In this document: in pieces, positions 13,516 through 16,406 of the stretch
How the letters are laid out: every line of letters starts with the position of its first letter
How positions within the stretch are numbered: position 1 is the first letter of the stretch
Origin: an uncultured Bacteroidales bacterium
Lineage (GTDB): Bacteria; Bacteroidota; Bacteroidia; Bacteroidales; Paludibacteraceae
Direction: 5' to 3'
Length of the DNA: 16,406 bases
Assembly (NCBI GenBank): GCA_903873355.1
Contig: CAIQOG010000450.1
Span: 1 to 16,406, forward strand
Notes under the pieces: generated by a model
What the model saw: only the letters and a program-made list of their open reading frames with translations
Database searches by the model: none
What the model was told of the DNA's origin: nothing
Made by a program: the position numbers and the translations under genes

Positions 13516-14892
13516 ATGAGCCGCAAATTATCTTTTTCGATGGATGAAGAATCCGGAGATTTGGTTCAACGTTATGAGCAATTTCTTTCCGGAAAGGCCA
13601 ACGGTTATTTCGATGTGGAAGAATTGGAAAACATCGTGGAATACTACCTGCGTCGCGGCCGTACCAAAGACAGTAACAGTGCCATTGATCTGGGATTGAA
13701 ACTCCATCCCAATAACGGTATTCTGAAAGCCAAGCGTGCCAAAATATACCTTATAACCGGCGACGAGCAAAAGGCTTTCCGTTTACTTGATTCCCTCACT
13801 GAATCGACTGATTACGAAGTTGTACTTCTCAAAATTGAAGTTTTGATTAAGCTTGACCGTATCAACGAAGCTAAAATTCTGACCGATAAACTGCTGGCTG
13901 ATGAATCGGATGAGATGGATAATGTTTGTCTGGATGTTGCTTACTTGTATTTAGGTCAGAGTGAATATGAAACTGCACTTGAACTGCTCGAAAGAGGCTA
14001 TAATTCCAACCCTCAAAATCCTGATTTGCTTTATGAACTTGCTTTTTGTTACGAACAAAATGAAAGTCTGACTAAAGCCATTGATGTCAATTTACAGATT
14101 ATTGATTTAGATCCCTTTGCAGGTGAAGCCTGGTTTAATCTGGGACAGTTGTATTTTGCACAAATGGATTTCACAAAAGCACTTGAAGCATACGATTATG
14201 CTATGGCAATTGATGACAAAGATATGCTGACTTGTCTTCAGAAAGCACATGTCCACTTTCAGCTCAATCAGTTTGATGAAGCCATAGAGACTTATCTGGA
14301 GTACAGGAGTTTATCGACTTTCGGATATTGGCAGACTGATATTTTTATAGCAGAATGTTACGAAAAACTTGAAAAGTACGACGATGCCATTGTGTATTAT
14401 AAGCAATCCCTGGATGAACAAGCTGAAAATTATGATGCTTTGACCGGGATTGCAATTTGCATGTTGGAGCAGGAACACTTTGCTGAGAGTATCCCTTATA
14501 TTGAAAATGCACTGAAAATAAATTCTGAAGCAGCCGATGCATGGGTGTATCTGGCAGAGGCTTATGTGGGGCTCGACGATGTGGATAATGCCTTGCTGGC
14601 TTATGTCAAATCAATTTCGATTGACCCTGAACAGCCCGATACGCTAATGGCCATTGCGAATATATGCATGGAGAAAGCTGAATTTGAGCTGGCTTTGAAA
14701 TATTATCTTGCAGCCCGTGAGCTTAATGAAACTACCGATTATATTGATTTGTTTATTGCTGTTTCTTACTGCAAGTTAGGCAATCTGAATCAGGCAACGA
14801 TTTACCTGAAAATGGCTATGCAAACCGATACAAATGCAGCAGTAATGTTTGCTGAACTATGTCCGGAAGCAGAGGCACTTATTTATTTGTGA
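13516..14892 (+). CDS. Cytoplasmic TPR-repeat protein
   Basis: A 458-residue acidic protein without a signal peptide or membrane segment, so probably cytoplasmic. It is made of about ten tetratricopeptide repeats from residue 48 on, with canonical W/L-G-Y-A-P patterning: AWFNLGQLYFAQMDFTKALEAYDYAMAID, AWVYLAEAYVGLDDVDNALLAYVKSISIDP and NPDLLYELAFCYEQNESLTKAIDVN. It presumably acts as a protein-protein interaction scaffold; the partner is unknown. The dedA-family gene starts 21 bases after its stop, indicating one transcript. Confidence 0.88.
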   Translation: MSRKLSFSMDEESGDLVQRYEQFLSGKANGYFDVEELENIVEYYLRRGRTKDSNSAIDLGLKLHPNNGILKAKRAKIYLITGDEQKAFRLLDSLTESTDYEVVLLKIEVLIKLDRINEAKILTDKLLADESDEMDNVCLDVAYLYLGQSEYETALELLERGYNSNPQNPDLLYELAFCYEQNESLTKAIDVNLQIIDLDPFAGEAWFNLGQLYFAQMDFTKALEAYDYAMAIDDKDMLTCLQKAHVHFQLNQFDEAIETYLEYRSLSTFGYWQTDIFIAECYEKLEKYDDAIVYYKQSLDEQAENYDALTGIAICMLEQEHFAESIPYIENALKINSEAADAWVYLAEAYVGLDDVDNALLAYVKSISIDPEQPDTLMAIANICMEKAEFELALKYYLAARELNETTDYIDLFIAVSYCKLGNLNQATIYLKMAMQTDTNAAVMFAELCPEAEALIYL

Positions 14893-14913
14893 TAAAATAT
14901 TAACTTTTAAAAT

Positions 14914-15660
14914 ATGACCAAAAAAATCCTTATTCTTTCTTTTATATTACTTACAATAATAAAAGTAAATGCTGCTGATCAGCCTTCTACATCACAACCC
15001 CAACAACCCGCAACTCAAAATCTTTCATTTATTCAGCATATTGAGCAATGGTATAAAGAAAATACCAACTATTTCAGTATAACTGCCTTAATGGCTGCCG
15101 AAAGTTCCATTCTGCCCGTTCCGTCGGAAATGGTGATACCACCTGCTGTGTATGTGGCGTTAGAACCCGATAGCAAGTTGAGTATTTTCTGGATTATCAT
15201 TTTCGGAACAATTGGTGCATTAATTGGTGCTTCGTTCAATTATGTGATGTCTATGTGGTTAGGCCGTTTGGTGGTGTATAAATTTGCCGACAGTAAACTG
15301 GGTAAACTCTTTCTGCTAAGCAGCGAAAAGATAAAAAAATCTGAAACTTTCTTCAATGAACACGGTAAAACTTCCACTTTTGTGGGACGTTTTATCCCGG
15401 TTATTCGTCATTTGATTTCCATTCCGGCCGGGTTGGCTAAAATGAATTATCTGAACTTCATTCTTTATACAGCTTTGGGTGCAGGATTATGGAACTGCTG
15501 TCTGGCATTGCTGGGCTATCTGGCTCATGGACAACAGAATATGATAAACAAATACAGCCACGAACTTTCCTTTGTTTTTGTGGGAATAGGACTGATTTTG
15601 ATTGTTTGGCTGGTAATTAAATCGAAAAGAAAGAGGCCCCAAACCCCTAAAGGGGCTTAA
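14914..15660 (+). CDS. DedA/VTT-family inner-membrane protein
   Basis: A 248-residue DedA (SNARE-associated/VTT) family membrane protein. The N-terminus is a hydrophobic segment (residues 4-20), then a polar Gln/Pro/Ser-rich linker (21-37). The family core follows: the ESSILPVPSEMVIPPA re-entrant motif with an acidic residue (63-78), GxxIGASFNYxMSxWLGR, and GRFIPVIRHLISIPAGLAKM (158-177) with the conserved Arg pair. A final membrane helix lies at about 217-236. Known DedA proteins support membrane homeostasis, and several flip undecaprenyl phosphate or phosphatidylethanolamine; which applies here is unknown. The last seven residues (PQTPKGA) are encoded by a palindromic repeat that also abuts the stop codon, so the natural C-terminus has been replaced or extended. 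Confidence 0.9.
   Translation: MTKKILILSFILLTIIKVNAADQPSTSQPQQPATQNLSFIQHIEQWYKENTNYFSITALMAAESSILPVPSEMVIPPAVYVALEPDSKLSIFWIIIFGTIGALIGASFNYVMSMWLGRLVVYKFADSKLGKLFLLSSEKIKKSETFFNEHGKTSTFVGRFIPVIRHLISIPAGLAKMNYLNFILYTALGAGLWNCCLALLGYLAHGQQNMINKYSHELSFVFVGIGLILIVWLVIKSKRKRPQTPKGA
15637..15655 (-). repeat. GC-rich palindromic repeat, copy D (dedA-family 3' end)
   Basis: The plus strand reads CCCCAAACCCCTAAAGGGG, i.e. CCCCTTTAGGGGTTTGGGG on the minus strand. It is translated as the C-terminal tail of the DedA-like protein, three bases from the stop codon. It faces copy E in inverted orientation. Confidence 0.85.
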
Positions 15661-15705
15661 GAAGTGGTGTTCGGAAATTAGGAGAAGAAAGTAACTTCAT
15701 AGCCA

Positions 15706-15723
15706 CCTTCAGGGGGTTGGGGG
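15706..15723 (+). repeat. GC-rich palindromic repeat, copy E (before aroE)
   Basis: CCTTCAGGGGGTTGGGGG is a variant of the element with a degraded left arm, ending 16 bases before the aroE start codon. Together with copy D it forms an inverted pair about 50 bases apart, the same arrangement as copies A and B. Confidence 0.8.
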
Positions 15724-15739
15724 CAGATATATAATATAT

Positions 15740-16406
15740 ATGAAACATTTTGGTTTAATAGGTTTACCGCTTACTCATTCATTTTCAAAGAAGTTTTTCA
15801 CTGAGAAATTTGAACGAGAACATATTGATGCGCAATACGATTTATTTGAATTAAAGCATATTGCCGATTTCTCGCTATTGATTGAAGAGCATGAGCTGTC
15901 TGGACTTAATGTTACCATTCCCTACAAGGAAAAGGTGATGGAATTTATGGATGAACTGGACGATACTGCTTCCGAAATTGGCGCGGTGAATGTGATTAAG
16001 TTTATCCGCGACAACGAAGAGCTGATTCTAAGAGGCTATAACTCCGATGCCATCGGTTTTGAAACATCCCTGAAACCATTCCTGAAACCTCATCATACCA
16101 AAGCACTTATTCTGGGTACTGGTGGTGCATCCAAAGCCATTGATTATGTTTTGAGTAAAAATGGTATCGAAGTTACTTTCGTATCACGGACTGTTCGTCC
16201 GGGCATGCTGACCTACTATCAGCTTACCGAGGAAATTATTCATGCAAATACGGTTATTATCAATGCTTCACCTGTAGGTACTTATCCACATGCTGACGAA
16301 TGTCCTGACATTCCGTATGAATTTTTAAACGCCAATCATTTACTTTTTGATGTAGTCTACAATCCTGCCGAAACCGTTTTCCTGAAAAAAGGGCGGGAGC
16401 AGGGCG
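15740..16406 (+). CDS. aroE: Shikimate dehydrogenase (3' end outside window)
   Basis: The first 222 codons of an AroE shikimate 5-dehydrogenase, reducing 3-dehydroshikimate with NADPH in the aromatic pathway. The substrate domain has GLPLTHSFSKKFF (the shikimate-binding Ser pair at 14 and 16), NVTIPYKEKV with catalytic Lys63, GAVN (81-84), and NSDAIGF with catalytic Asp103. The cofactor domain has GTGGASKAI (126-134), SRT and INASPVGTYP, then FDVVYNPAET. The frame stays open to the window edge, so only the last few dozen residues are missing. The ATG at 15740 begins directly with the conserved first strand (KHFGLIGLPL). It follows the dedA-family gene by 79 bases containing an inverted repeat pair. 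Confidence 0.95.
   Translation, partial: MKHFGLIGLPLTHSFSKKFFTEKFEREHIDAQYDLFELKHIADFSLLIEEHELSGLNVTIPYKEKVMEFMDELDDTASEIGAVNVIKFIRDNEELILRGYNSDAIGFETSLKPFLKPHHTKALILGTGGASKAIDYVLSKNGIEVTFVSRTVRPGMLTYYQLTEEIIHANTVIINASPVGTYPHADECPDIPYEFLNANHLLFDVVYNPAETVFLKKGREQG

Overview
The window looks like a chromosomal segment of an anaerobic Bacteroidota, most likely Bacteroidales. The evidence is the AT-rich intergenic DNA, repeated promoter elements of the Bacteroidota type (TTTG, then TAnnTTTG), few Shine-Dalgarno sites, a plug-type TonB receptor, an outer-membrane barrel paired with a very large TPR protein, and an NfnAB-type electron-bifurcating oxidoreductase. I cannot name the genus. No rRNA, tRNA, insertion sequence or CRISPR array was seen.

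Layout. 1-1751 (minus): the start of an aromatic amino acid operon: promoter, a 17-residue leader peptide, a terminator/antiterminator pair, prephenate dehydratase (pheA), and a class I aminotransferase cut by the window edge. 1848-4564 (minus): a NikR-like ribbon-helix-helix regulator, a TonB-dependent receptor and a small DUF5652-like membrane protein. Three copies of a short repeat lie at the regulator start and in front of the receptor. 4715-7150 (plus): nfnA-nfnB, closed by a strong terminator. 7186-7725 (plus): a small toxin-antitoxin-like pair. 7743-13198 (minus): a Nudix hydrolase, a 1007-residue periplasmic TPR protein and a 592-residue outer-membrane barrel. 13491 to the end (plus): a cytoplasmic TPR protein, a DedA-family membrane protein and aroE (cut by the edge).

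The most interesting feature is the pheA leader. A tiny ORF encodes MASRFFTYFYFYFYFSK, with 10 aromatic residues out of 17. Its stop codon abuts a segment that can pair with the 5' arm of a perfect 12-bp terminator lying just before pheA. This is the full logic of classical ribosome-stalling attenuation by Phe/Tyr supply, here in a Bacteroidota.

Two other patterns stand out. Five copies of a GC-rich palindromic element (CCCCTnnAGGGGTTnGGGG) sit at gene ends. Two inverted pairs frame the start of the aminotransferase and the spacer before aroE, and some copies are translated into protein termini. Separately, the NikR-like regulator has lost all four nickel ligands while keeping the fold, which suggests it senses something else.
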